In this document: piece by piece, positions 6,093 through 12,753 of the stretch
How the letters are laid out: each line of letters starts with the position of its first letter
How positions within the stretch are numbered: position 1 is the stretch's first letter
NCBI GenBank assembly: GCA_905479025.1
Contig: CAJQKX010000235.1
Span: 1 to 12,753 of the forward strand
Length of the DNA: 12,753 nt
Source of the DNA: an uncultured Paraglaciecola sp.
GTDB taxonomy: Bacteria; Pseudomonadota; Gammaproteobacteria; Enterobacterales; Alteromonadaceae
Reading direction: 5' to 3'
Notes under the pieces: model-generated
Databases searched by the model: none
Told to the model about the DNA's origin: nothing
The model's input: the letters and a program-made list of their open reading frames with translations, nothing else
Position numbers and translations under genes: made by a program

Positions 6093-7283
6093 TTAGCGGT
6101 TTCTTCCTAAACTATCGTGACTTGTGACCCAGTCACCTGCCAATACCGCGGCGCTAAGGGACAATTCACCAGCCAATACAGTGGCCCCGATAATTTCTGC
6201 AAGCTTTTTCACTTTGCCTTTACCAAAACACCCCATTAGCTGTAAACATTCCTTTTGTGTGGGTAATGCAGTACCACCGCCATAAGTAGCGACAATAAGT
6301 GATGGAATAGTCATAGCTAAATAATAATTACCCTCACTGTCCACATCGACAAAGCTTATGGCCGCAGAAGACTCGGCTACGTTGGCGGCGTCTTGCCCAC
6401 AAGCAATAAATATGGCGGCGATGGCATTGGGTGAATGCGCTCCGTTATTCACTGAGCCCGCCATCATGCTGCCAACATTAGATATTTGGCGCATCTTAAA
6501 TAACATATCTGCCGAGACTCCCAAATTTTCTCTTAAAAGTTGGTTGCTTATTGTGACTTCTGCAATCACTCTTTTACCTCTAGAATGCAAGGTATTCAGT
6601 TGTGAATGTTTTTTATCTGTGTCCATTGCACCTGACAAAGTGTATCGCTGTAAACCTGGATACGGATAGTTGGCTTTTATCCATTCGCAAGCTGCAAAAC
6701 AGGCTTTGCTCACCATATTCTGACCAGCTGCATCACCAGTAGTGAAATTAAACCTTAGATAACGCATCCGCGCAGCAGCGTATTGCTCAATGTTTCGAAG
6801 TTGCCCAACTTGGGTAGTTGTTTCAGCTTGCGACTTAATTTTGGCAAAATTATCTTCAATCCATTCGCCCATTTGACGAGCTTGTCTGGCGTCTTCAAAT
6901 ATAAAAACAGGGGCCCGCTGCATGGCATCATCTACTACTGTGACTTTAGCGCCACCTGCTGCAGTAATAACTCGCATACCTCTGTTATAACTAGCGACTA
7001 ATGTGCCTTCCGTAGTCGCCAAAGGCACATAAAACGCACCATTAGCGTGTTCACCATCAACCAGTATGGGGCCAGCAAGGCCGATAGGTACTTGAGCCAC
7101 TCCAACAAAATTTTCTATGTTACCGGCTGTTTCCTCGGGTTTAACTGAATAATAACCAATATGTTTCACAGACATTTCAGATTGCTGGTTAACAAAATCA
7201 CGACGTTGCATAGCCAATGACTCGGTATAATTGTTATTCTTATCTCGGGGAACCGACGGATATTGCTTATTATTATTAGACAT
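6093..7283 (-). CDS. mvaA: Hydroxymethylglutaryl-CoA reductase, class I-like
   Basis: The enzyme reduces HMG-CoA to mevalonate using two NAD(P)H. The 396 residues cover the catalytic domain only, with no membrane anchor. All four active-site residues are visible in their motifs: E92 in TTEGTLVASYNRG, K224 in MDTDKK, D298 in GQDAANVAESS, and H389 in VTSHDSLGRN close to the C terminus. The cofactor loop TTGDAAGQNMVSKA (181-194) and the DKK and SH motifs resemble class I (eukaryote/archaeal-type) enzymes more than the usual bacterial class II. The N-terminal VPRDKNNNYTESLAMQRR segment fits related sequences annotated in Vibrio, which supports the chosen ATG; its SD is weak. It begins 51 bp after the tolC terminator and no other mevalonate gene is in the window. 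Most gammaproteobacteria make isoprenoids by the MEP route, so its role is uncertain. Confidence 0.93.
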   Translation of the reverse strand: MSNNNKQYPSVPRDKNNNYTESLAMQRRDFVNQQSEMSVKHIGYYSVKPEETAGNIENFVGVAQVPIGLAGPILVDGEHANGAFYVPLATTEGTLVASYNRGMRVITAAGGAKVTVVDDAMQRAPVFIFEDARQARQMGEWIEDNFAKIKSQAETTTQVGQLRNIEQYAAARMRYLRFNFTTGDAAGQNMVSKACFAACEWIKANYPYPGLQRYTLSGAMDTDKKHSQLNTLHSRGKRVIAEVTISNQLLRENLGVSADMLFKMRQISNVGSMMAGSVNNGAHSPNAIAAIFIACGQDAANVAESSAAISFVDVDSEGNYYLAMTIPSLIVATYGGGTALPTQKECLQLMGCFGKGKVKKLAEIIGATVLAGELSLSAAVLAGDWVTSHDSLGRNR

Positions 7284-7334
7284 AGGTTATCGCTTATTTT
7301 TCTTTTGTTGTCTGGGCATTATTTGTAGTGAAAC

Positions 7335-7364
7335 AAAAATAAAAAAGGGCGGCAAAAGCCACCC
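7335..7364 (-). terminator. Rho-independent terminator of tolC
   Basis: In minus-strand RNA the stem GGGTGGC/GCCGCCC (7 bp, one G-U wobble, plus-strand positions 7347-7364) closes a TTTT loop and is followed by TTTTTTATTTTT. It starts 21 bp after the tolC stop codon and ends before the HMG-CoA reductase gene, so the two genes are probably transcribed separately. Confidence 0.9.
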
Positions 7365-7385
7365 TCTAAATCTGATTACATAATC

Positions 7386-8753
7386 TTAGCTGACTTTCGC
7401 AGGCATTAGACCACGGTTAATGTCTACCAAATCTTGCTCGGTTAGATTTCCCGACGCACGTTTCAAATCCAATATCGCACTGATAAAATCATAACGAGCA
7501 CTGGCTAGTCGCTGCCTAGCATCAAATTGGTTTCTGGTGCTGTTTAGCACATCCACAATCGTTCTAGTTCCTACATCAAAACCCGCTTCTGTTGCTTTTA
7601 ATGCACTGTCCGCTGAAACAACGGCTTGTTGTAAGGCACGAATAGTTGATGTTGCAGCAATAACATCATTATAAGCGGAGCGCACTGAACGAACTGTGGA
7701 ACGGTAAGCCAGTTCTAAATCTTCACTGGCAGCCACAAATCGATATCTAGCTTGAGCAGTCCGGGCGGTGACTGCACCACCAGAATATATAGGGACACTT
7801 AAAGTCAAGCCTATTGAATTATTGTCTCTGGCTGGAAAATCACTGTTACCATTTATCTCAGTATCGTTTCTACCATAACTGCCTCCCAGCGAAAGGGTCG
7901 GGTAATGCCCTGCTTTGGCTGATGCTATGTCGTCTTTTGCGATGTCTTTTGAAAAATTTCTGACCATAAGATCAAGATTCTTTTCTTCCGCGATCTCTAA
8001 CCAATTATCAACACCTTCAGGAAGGGGGCGCGAAGCGCTGAAATTTTCGGTATTCAGTACCGAAATGTTGCTATGGTATTTACCAGTGATCTCACGCATC
8101 TGCTCCAAACGTAATTCGACCACATTTTCAGTAATAATTTCTTGGGCAACAGTATTATCAAAATTAGCTTGGGCTTCATGCACATCAGTAATGGCGGTTA
8201 AGCCAACATTAAAACGTTGTTTAGTTTGTTCTAATTGTCGTTCAATGGCGCGTTTTTCAGCTTGCACAAAAATAAGGCTATCCTTGGCTCGAAGTATGGC
8301 TAAATAAGCGTCAGTAGTTCTGATAATTAAATCTTGTTTAGACAACGCATAATTTGTGTCGCTCTGATGCGCCACTTTCTCTGCACGAGATAATGCGACC
8401 CAATTTTGTCTATCGTAAATCGACAAATTCAGATTTAAACCTAAACCTATATTCTTCGAATCATTTTCAATTATACCAACCACAGGTTGCCCATTTAAAT
8501 CAGTTTGGAAGTTAAATTGTTCTTGTGTGCTGTCTGAATAACTAATAGAGCCAGAAACTTGAGGCAATAAACTTGCTCGGCTAATTGATATACCTTCAAA
8601 AGCCACATCTCTATTAGCTTTAGCGCGGTTGGTAGTTGGGTCTTTCTCAACTGCCATTTGATAAACTTGATACAGATCATCTGCAAACACAGACGTAGAG
8701 AGCCCCATGCTGATCCCTATGTAGATCATCGACGACAAAAATGTTTTTTTCAT
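7386..8753 (-). CDS. tolC: TolC family outer membrane efflux/secretion channel
   Basis: TolC forms a trimeric outer-membrane and periplasmic channel used by tripartite efflux pumps and type I secretion. The 455-residue precursor has a signal peptide (1-24; MKK start, hydrophobic core, VFA|DD cleavage). The mature start, DDLYQVYQMAVEKDP, and the ANRDVAFEGISISRASLLPQ segment align with the E. coli TolC N terminus. Two homologous helix-strand repeats follow, each with long Ala/Gln-rich coiled helices (about 130-215 and 335-425) and the conserved VGTRTIVDVLNS turn (about 395-406). It lacks the longer C-terminal tail of the 493-residue E. coli protein. The ATG is preceded by AGGA with a 7-nt spacing. 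It is divergent from nudF as in E. coli, and has its own terminator. Identification is strong from sequence and context. Confidence 0.95.
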   Translation of the reverse strand: MKKTFLSSMIYIGISMGLSTSVFADDLYQVYQMAVEKDPTTNRAKANRDVAFEGISISRASLLPQVSGSISYSDSTQEQFNFQTDLNGQPVVGIIENDSKNIGLGLNLNLSIYDRQNWVALSRAEKVAHQSDTNYALSKQDLIIRTTDAYLAILRAKDSLIFVQAEKRAIERQLEQTKQRFNVGLTAITDVHEAQANFDNTVAQEIITENVVELRLEQMREITGKYHSNISVLNTENFSASRPLPEGVDNWLEIAEEKNLDLMVRNFSKDIAKDDIASAKAGHYPTLSLGGSYGRNDTEINGNSDFPARDNNSIGLTLSVPIYSGGAVTARTAQARYRFVAASEDLELAYRSTVRSVRSAYNDVIAATSTIRALQQAVVSADSALKATEAGFDVGTRTIVDVLNSTRNQFDARQRLASARYDFISAILDLKRASGNLTEQDLVDINRGLMPAKVS

Positions 8754-8824
8754 TGGTAGTCCTATGTGTTTCTTTATCCGATCTTAGCCATGTTCTCAAT
8801 GGAAGGTACGCATTAGCAAATTAA

Positions 8825-8852
8825 ATTTTATGTATGGGTAAAGTCTAAGCAA
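8825..8852 (-). promoter_or_regulatory. Candidate tolC promoter
   Basis: On the minus strand TTGCTT (plus 8847-8852) is followed after 16 bp by TAAAAT (plus 8825-8830), a 5/6 match to the -10 consensus. A start near 8818 would give a leader of about 65 nt. A second TATAAT-like hexamer further upstream (near 8910) lacks a matching -35. Confidence 0.4.
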
Positions 8853-8857
8853 ATCAT

Positions 8858-9042
8858 GTGTTAAGTAACAACCCTTTGTAGTAACACCCGGGCTTCAAGT
8901 GTAACAGAATATTATAAATTAACAGAGTGTAGGCGAAGAGCATATGAAACCTCGCTATGCTAATCTTAATTTTTAAGCGTTTGCGTATGGTCTATATAAC
9001 TCAGATATAAGTAATCAAGATAACTTATGTGTAAGTACTCAA
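8858..9042. repeat. Short repeats in the tolC-nudF divergent region
   Basis: The 305-bp gap between the divergent starts has no gene. GTAACA occurs three times (8865, 8881, 8901). GTGTTA at 8858-8863 and TAACAC at 8882-8887 form an inverted pair. Close to nudF, TAAGTAATCAA (9008-9018) and TAAGTACTCAA (9032-9042) are direct repeats with one mismatch, with an inverted ACTTAT (9023-9028) between them. These could be regulator sites, but no known operator is recognised. Confidence 0.35.
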
Positions 9043-9048
9043 ATAATC

Positions 9049-9061
9049 GGAGAATAGTTTG
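9049..9061 (+). promoter_or_regulatory. Ribosome binding site fixing a TTG start for nudF
   Basis: GGAG at 9049-9052 lies 6 nt before the TTG at 9059-9061. There is no in-frame ATG until codon 31, which would remove conserved N-terminal sequence, so the TTG is the real start. Confidence 0.75.
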
Positions 9062-9694
9062 CCAAAAGATCAACAAAAAATTCAACAGTTTTCAGGTAAG
9101 GATGTACAAATATTAAGTAAGGAAACCCTGTATCAAGGCTTCTTTAAAATGGTTAAATACGCTTTCAAGCATAAATTATTTCAAGGCGGATGGAGTGATG
9201 TAGTTGTACGAGAAGTTTTTGAACGAGGCCACGCTATCGCTGTTTTGCCATACGATCCTGTGTTAGATGAATTTGTAATGATTGAGCAAGTGCGTATTGG
9301 TGCAATACCCACCTCCTCTTCACCTTGGTTACTGGAAGTGGTTGCAGGGATCATTGATGAAGACGAAACACCTGAAGACGTCTGTTACCGAGAAGCGAAG
9401 GAAGAAGCGGGCCTTGATTTAAAGAAGTTGCATAAGGCTTTGAGCTATTTATCTAGTCCAGGTGGCACAACTGAACGCTTACATATTTTCATAGGCTTGG
9501 TAGATGCCAGCGATGCTAAAGGTGTACATGGTTTAGAATATGAAAGTGAAGATATTTTAGTGCACAGAGTGCCCGCCGCTACAGCATTTGATTGGATCAA
9601 CACAGGTAAAATTGATAATGCTGCTGCGCTGATTGCTTTACAATGGTTTGCTATGAATAAACAACAAGTATTGGAAAATTGGTCACATGACTAA
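9059..9694 (+). CDS. nudF: ADP-ribose pyrophosphatase (Nudix hydrolase)
   Basis: NudF cleaves ADP-ribose to AMP and ribose 5-phosphate in the cytoplasm, limiting free ADP-ribose. The 211-residue protein has the complete Nudix box: G97, then E103 after five residues, then after seven more R111-E112-A113-K114-E115-E116-A117-G118-L119. The glutamates bind the Mg ions. The N-terminal segment (VQILSKETLYQGFFK) and the region before the box (SSPWLLEVVAGII) match E. coli NudF, as does the downstream SSPGGTTERLHIF loop (132-144). Length equals the family norm (E. coli about 209). The start is TTG with a good GGAG site; TTG usually lowers translation. Its last 8 bp overlap the yqiB start (ATGACTAA). 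It is the first gene of the nudF-yqiB-cpdA-yqiA cluster. Confidence 0.95.
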   Translation: MPKDQQKIQQFSGKDVQILSKETLYQGFFKMVKYAFKHKLFQGGWSDVVVREVFERGHAIAVLPYDPVLDEFVMIEQVRIGAIPTSSSPWLLEVVAGIIDEDETPEDVCYREAKEEAGLDLKKLHKALSYLSSPGGTTERLHIFIGLVDASDAKGVHGLEYESEDILVHRVPAATAFDWINTGKIDNAAALIALQWFAMNKQQVLENWSHD

Positions 9695-10130
9695 AGAGAT
9701 AGGTCGTAAATATATTCCCAAGTTAGCCAACATGCATCAGGTGTGTGAGGTTAACTATGGACGTTTATTAAGATTGCTTCCTGACTGCGATACAGAAGAT
9801 TTAGAGTATCAGTTTCGAGTGAATGCTAGTTTGTTGTACACCATTAAAATTATAGACTGTAGCCGCTATACCAGCACCTTAGAAATGTCACAAAAAAGCC
9901 AAACGGGGTATGCATTTTTACGTCCAGTGGTACAGGTGAGGCTATATCACGATGCAAAAATGGCAGAAGTGCTTAGCGCTCAGAATATCGGGTCTCTGAA
10001 GCCAAGCTACCAATACCCCAATACCAAGATGTATCAGAAAAACGAAAAAGAAATGGTCAATTTATTTTTAGCCGAATGGGTGCAGTTTTGTTTAACTCAA
10101 AGCAACCAACTGCATGCTTCTCAAACCTAA
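9687..10130 (+). CDS. yqiB: DUF1249 family protein YqiB
   Basis: This 147-residue soluble protein belongs to the DUF1249 family (E. coli YqiB, about 140 residues), whose function is unknown. Family features are the N-terminal NMHQVCEVNYGRLLRLLPD segment (about 15-33), the central block with YTSTLEMSQKS, the VVQVRLYHDAKMAEVLS strand-helix, and the C-terminal QKNEKEMVNLFLAEWVQFCL helix. The start overlaps the end of nudF by 8 bp, so translation is probably coupled. cpdA follows 12 bp downstream. Position between nudF and cpdA is the same as in E. coli, which supports the assignment. No membrane segment or signal peptide is seen. Confidence 0.92.
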   Translation: MTKEIGRKYIPKLANMHQVCEVNYGRLLRLLPDCDTEDLEYQFRVNASLLYTIKIIDCSRYTSTLEMSQKSQTGYAFLRPVVQVRLYHDAKMAEVLSAQNIGSLKPSYQYPNTKMYQKNEKEMVNLFLAEWVQFCLTQSNQLHASQT

Positions 10131-10142
10131 TTCATTGCCAAA

Positions 10143-10895
10143 ATGAAAATCATACAAATTTCAGATTGCCATTTATTTGCAGATAATCAAAAGGTTGGTT
10201 ACAACAACATCAACCCTTTTCAAAGCCTGAAACACATACTGGCTGAAGTTAAAACACAGCAGCCAGACGTGCTGTTAATAACGGGAGACATCAGTGGTGA
10301 TGGCTCTGGGCAAAGCTACCAACATTTTTCTGGTTTAATCCATGAAACAAAAATTGATTGTCAAATTGGCATTATTCCAGGCAACCATGACAACCAAGCA
10401 CAACTAAAGGCAAATGTTTTTGAAAAATATCTGTGGTTGAACAATCCACGAATAGTTTTACCTAACCAATGGCATATTCATTTATTAGACACCCAATACC
10501 AACAATCAATTGGTCGAATATCAGTGGATAGCTTGACCTCTTTAGCTGAATATTTAAGCCAACACACACACGATTATCACTTATTGGCAACTCATCACCA
10601 CGCTGTTCCCTGTGGGGGCTGGATGGACAAACATGAATGGAAAAATAGGCGCGTTTTTAATACTATTGTCGCAAAAAATCCGTCAATAAAGGGGGTGGTT
10701 TACGGGCATATCCATATGGCGATTGAACAGCAGATAGACCAGTGTTTATATATGGCTTGTCCCTCTACTTGTTGGCAGTTTGCCAACCAAGAAACGTTTG
10801 CTACGAACGATTTAATGCCAGGGTATAGAGTGATTAACCTGCTGAAAAATGGTCAAATAAACACCTTCACTGTTCGAATAAAAGAGCCCATTTAA
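10143..10895 (+). CDS. cpdA: 3',5'-cyclic-AMP phosphodiesterase (class III)
   Basis: CpdA hydrolyses cAMP to AMP and so tunes CRP signalling. The 250-residue protein shows the full two-metal calcineurin-like site in order: D8 and H10 (QISDCHL), D49 (ITGDIS), N81-H82-D83 (PGNHD), H151 (ATHHHAVP), and H189/H191 (YGHIH). The conserved QSYQHF stretch after the second motif and the HHHAVPCGGWMDKHEW loop match E. coli CpdA. Length is normal. No clear Shine-Dalgarno sequence precedes the ATG, so expression may depend on coupling to yqiB, 12 bp upstream. yqiA starts 2 bp after the stop. Identification is firm from motifs and synteny. Confidence 0.95.
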   Translation: MKIIQISDCHLFADNQKVGYNNINPFQSLKHILAEVKTQQPDVLLITGDISGDGSGQSYQHFSGLIHETKIDCQIGIIPGNHDNQAQLKANVFEKYLWLNNPRIVLPNQWHIHLLDTQYQQSIGRISVDSLTSLAEYLSQHTHDYHLLATHHHAVPCGGWMDKHEWKNRRVFNTIVAKNPSIKGVVYGHIHMAIEQQIDQCLYMACPSTCWQFANQETFATNDLMPGYRVINLLKNGQINTFTVRIKEPI

Positions 10896-10897
10896 CT

Positions 10898-11476
10898 GTG
10901 CAATATGTTGTTATTTATCTTCATGGATTTCTAAGTTCTCCGCAATCTCAAAAGGCGGTGCAATTCCTTAAGTATGTCAGGGCTCACCATCCTGATTTAA
11001 CCATAGAAATACCACAGCTTGCTAATTATCCTAATGATGCGCTGGCTATTATCGAACAGCTCGTCGCGGAACATAAAGGTAAAAAACTGCGGTTTATTGG
11101 TAGCTCTTTAGGGGGGTTTTTATCCACATTTATGGTGGAAAAATATTCAGGTAAAGCCGTATTGATTAACCCTGCAGTGCGCCCTTTTGAATTGTTAGTC
11201 GATTTTTTGGGTGAACATATTAATCCCAATACCCAACAACCCTTCTTACTAGAAAAGAAACATATTGATGAACTTCGTCAGTTGGATACACCAACGTTGA
11301 ACTCAAAATCTGATTATTGGGTATTATTACAAACTGCGGATGAAACCTTGGACTATCGTCAGGCCGAAACCAAATACCAAGATTATAAATTAAATATAGA
11401 ACAAGGTGGGGATCATAGTTTTCAAGATTTTCAGAGATTCTTACCAGATATTTTTAGGTTTCTACTGCAAGACTAA
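10898..11476 (+). CDS. yqiA: YqiA/YcfP family esterase
   Basis: This is a small alpha/beta hydrolase of 192 residues, like E. coli YqiA, which has esterase activity on short acyl esters; the natural substrate is unknown. The oxyanion-hole motif YLHGFLSSPQS lies at 7-17, the nucleophile is S70 in the elbow FIGSSLGGF, the acid is probably D148 (LLQTADETLDY) and the histidine is H173 (GGDHSFQDF). The lid is short, as usual in this family. The start is GTG, 2 bp after the cpdA stop. A nearby ATG at 10904 is out of frame, and the GTG keeps the conserved first strand, so I accept it. Tight spacing implies coupled translation with cpdA. No signal peptide, so cytoplasmic. Confidence 0.93.
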   Translation: MQYVVIYLHGFLSSPQSQKAVQFLKYVRAHHPDLTIEIPQLANYPNDALAIIEQLVAEHKGKKLRFIGSSLGGFLSTFMVEKYSGKAVLINPAVRPFELLVDFLGEHINPNTQQPFLLEKKHIDELRQLDTPTLNSKSDYWVLLQTADETLDYRQAETKYQDYKLNIEQGGDHSFQDFQRFLPDIFRFLLQD

Positions 11477-11485
11477 TTGAAGCTT

Positions 11486-11541
11486 GGTATAACATGTTGC
11501 CTATGGCACAAATATTAGGTTGTAGGTATAACACCACAACC
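11486..11541 (+). promoter_or_regulatory. parE leader: hairpin and repeated GGTATAACA
   Basis: The 99-bp gap before parE contains GGTATAACA twice (11486-11494 and 11525-11533), each holding a TATAAC -10-like hexamer (11488-11493, 11527-11532) without a good -35. The second copy lies within a hairpin: GGTTGT (11518-11523) pairs with ACAACC (11536-11541), and after a bulged A, GGT (11525-11527) pairs with ACC (11533-11535) around a 5-nt loop. No T-tract follows, so it is not a simple terminator. It may be a parE promoter or leader structure. Confidence 0.35.
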
Positions 11542-11575
11542 AACATTCGCATAATAAGAGCTCTGATTAAAAACT

Positions 11576-12753
11576 ATGTCAAACGAATACAACGCAGACG
11601 CTATTGAAGTATTGAACGGCCTAGAGCCAGTTCAACGCCGCCCCGGTATGTACACCGATACCACGCGACCCAATCATTTAAGCCAAGAAGTCATTGATAA
11701 CAGTGTTGACGAGGCCTTAGGTGGTCATGCTACCTCTATTCGAGTGGTATTACACTCAGACCAATCCATAGAAGTCACGGATGACGGTCGAGGAATGCCT
11801 GTAGACATTCACCCTGAAGAAGGTATTTCAGGGGTTGAGTTGATCATGACTAAATTGCACGCTGGCGGTAAGTTTTCGAATAAAAGTTATCAGTTTTCTG
11901 GTGGTTTACATGGCGTCGGTATTTCTGTGGTCAATGCCTTATCTAAACGGGTGGAAGTTAATATTCGTCGTGATGGCAACGTCCATCAAATTGCCTTTGA
12001 AAACGGCGACAAGGTTCAAGAGTTAGAGATTATTGATACCTGTGGTAAACGCAACACAGGCACCAAAGTTCATTTTTGGCCTGACCCAAAATACTTTGAT
12101 TCTAGCAAGTTTTCTGTCACTAAGCTTTTACATGTGTTGCGTGCTAAAGCAGTGTTATGTCCGGGCTTAAGGATTCGATTTGATGATAAAGTCAACAATG
12201 AAACTACCGAGTGGTACTTTGAAGATGGTTTACGTGACTATTTATATCAATCAGTAAAAGAATATGTGACTTTGCCACAAGATAGCCCCTTCACAGGCGC
12301 AATTTCAGGAAACACTGAAGCTGCAGATTGGGCAGTTATGTGGTTACCAGAAGGTGGTGAAATGATCACTGAGAGTTATGTGAATCTTATCCCCACGGCC
12401 CAAGGCGGAACCCACGTTAATGGTTTACGCCAAGGATTGTTGGAGTCAATGCGTGAGTTTTGTGAATTTAGAAACCTAATGCCACGCGGAGTCAAACTCA
12501 CACCAGAAGATATTTGGGAACGATGTAGTTATGTCTTATCCACCAAAATGCAAGATCCACAATTTGCAGGTCAAATAAAAGAACGTTTATCTTCGCGCCA
12601 AGCCGCAGCTTTTGTATCTGGAGTGGTTAAAGATGCTTTTAGTCTATGGCTCAACCAACATACTGATGTCGCTGAGTTGTTGGCCGATATGTGCATCAAT
12701 AACGCACAAACCCGTTTACGTCAAAGTAAAAAAGTCGCGCGCAAAAAAGTCAC
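11576..12753 (+). CDS. parE: DNA topoisomerase IV subunit B (partial, cut by window end)
   Basis: ParE is the ATPase subunit of topoisomerase IV, which with ParC decatenates daughter chromosomes. The open frame runs 392 codons to the window end, covering the GHKL ATPase and transducer domains; the Toprim part lies outside. GHKL motifs are present: the Mg ligand N42 in EVIDNSVDEA, D69 in VTDDGRGMP (67-75), and the glycine lid GGLHGVG (109-115). The transducer FAGQIKERLSSRQ segment keeps Q333 and K335 of the ATP-contacting QTK loop but has isoleucine instead of threonine at 334. The RPGMY motif (22-26) and the SGVVKDAFSLWLNQ block match ParE rather than GyrB. The ATG has only a weak ribosome binding site (AAGAG 15 nt upstream). 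yqiA-parE adjacency is as in E. coli. Confidence 0.96.
   Translation, partial: MSNEYNADAIEVLNGLEPVQRRPGMYTDTTRPNHLSQEVIDNSVDEALGGHATSIRVVLHSDQSIEVTDDGRGMPVDIHPEEGISGVELIMTKLHAGGKFSNKSYQFSGGLHGVGISVVNALSKRVEVNIRRDGNVHQIAFENGDKVQELEIIDTCGKRNTGTKVHFWPDPKYFDSSKFSVTKLLHVLRAKAVLCPGLRIRFDDKVNNETTEWYFEDGLRDYLYQSVKEYVTLPQDSPFTGAISGNTEAADWAVMWLPEGGEMITESYVNLIPTAQGGTHVNGLRQGLLESMREFCEFRNLMPRGVKLTPEDIWERCSYVLSTKMQDPQFAGQIKERLSSRQAAAFVSGVVKDAFSLWLNQHTDVAELLADMCINNAQTRLRQSKKVARKKV

Noticed and set aside
7915..8307. 130-aa plus-strand ORF
   Set aside because: Lies wholly inside tolC on the other strand. tolC has a signal peptide, family motifs and a terminator; the plus-strand product has no family look.
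1..12753. Defence, toxin-antitoxin, secretion or mobile element system
   Set aside because: No transposase, integrase, nuclease, toxin-antitoxin pair or CRISPR repeat is seen; genes are core metabolic, transport and topoisomerase genes.

Overview
The window looks like chromosomal DNA of an AT-rich marine gammaproteobacterium, most likely an Alteromonadales member (Alteromonas / Glaciecola / Paraglaciecola type). The protein sequences resemble that group, and the right half carries the gammaproteobacterial cluster tolC <-> nudF - yqiB - cpdA - yqiA - parE in the same order as E. coli. I see no insertion sequence, prophage, CRISPR array, tRNA or rRNA.

Left part (1-5135). A 31-codon gene tail (2-97, +) faces a glutathione S-transferase (269-877, -). 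A 360-bp gap follows with a strong extended -10 promoter and a DnaA-box-like inverted repeat. It leads into a DUF2237 gene (1238-1600, +), which converges with a two-gene membrane operon: DUF819 transporter-like protein (2041-3321, -) and DUF4112 protein (1609-2025, -). Next upstream on the minus strand is ferrochelatase hemH (3513-4595). A large stem-loop lies between hemH and the DUF819 gene. The 540 bp upstream of hemH hold only doubtful short ORFs.

Middle part (5136-8753, all minus). A one-domain voltage-gated cation channel of the bacterial Nav family (5136-5951) has three acidic residues in its selectivity filter. A class I-like HMG-CoA reductase (6093-7283) stands alone, with no other mevalonate gene in view. 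A TolC outer-membrane channel (7386-8753) is followed by a clear rho-independent terminator.

Right part (8754-12753, all plus). Divergent from tolC, the housekeeping cluster runs nudF (ADP-ribose pyrophosphatase, TTG start), yqiB (DUF1249), cpdA (cAMP phosphodiesterase), yqiA (small esterase, GTG start) and parE (topoisomerase IV subunit B, cut by the window end). The first four genes overlap or lie within 12 bp of each other and are probably one transcript. parE follows after about 100 bp containing a hairpin and a direct repeat.

No single multi-gene system that I would call new is visible. The most interesting items are the channel filter, the orphan HMG-CoA reductase, the DUF819-DUF4112 pair, the 3420-3469 stem-loop and the QIK (not QTK) ATP loop of ParE.
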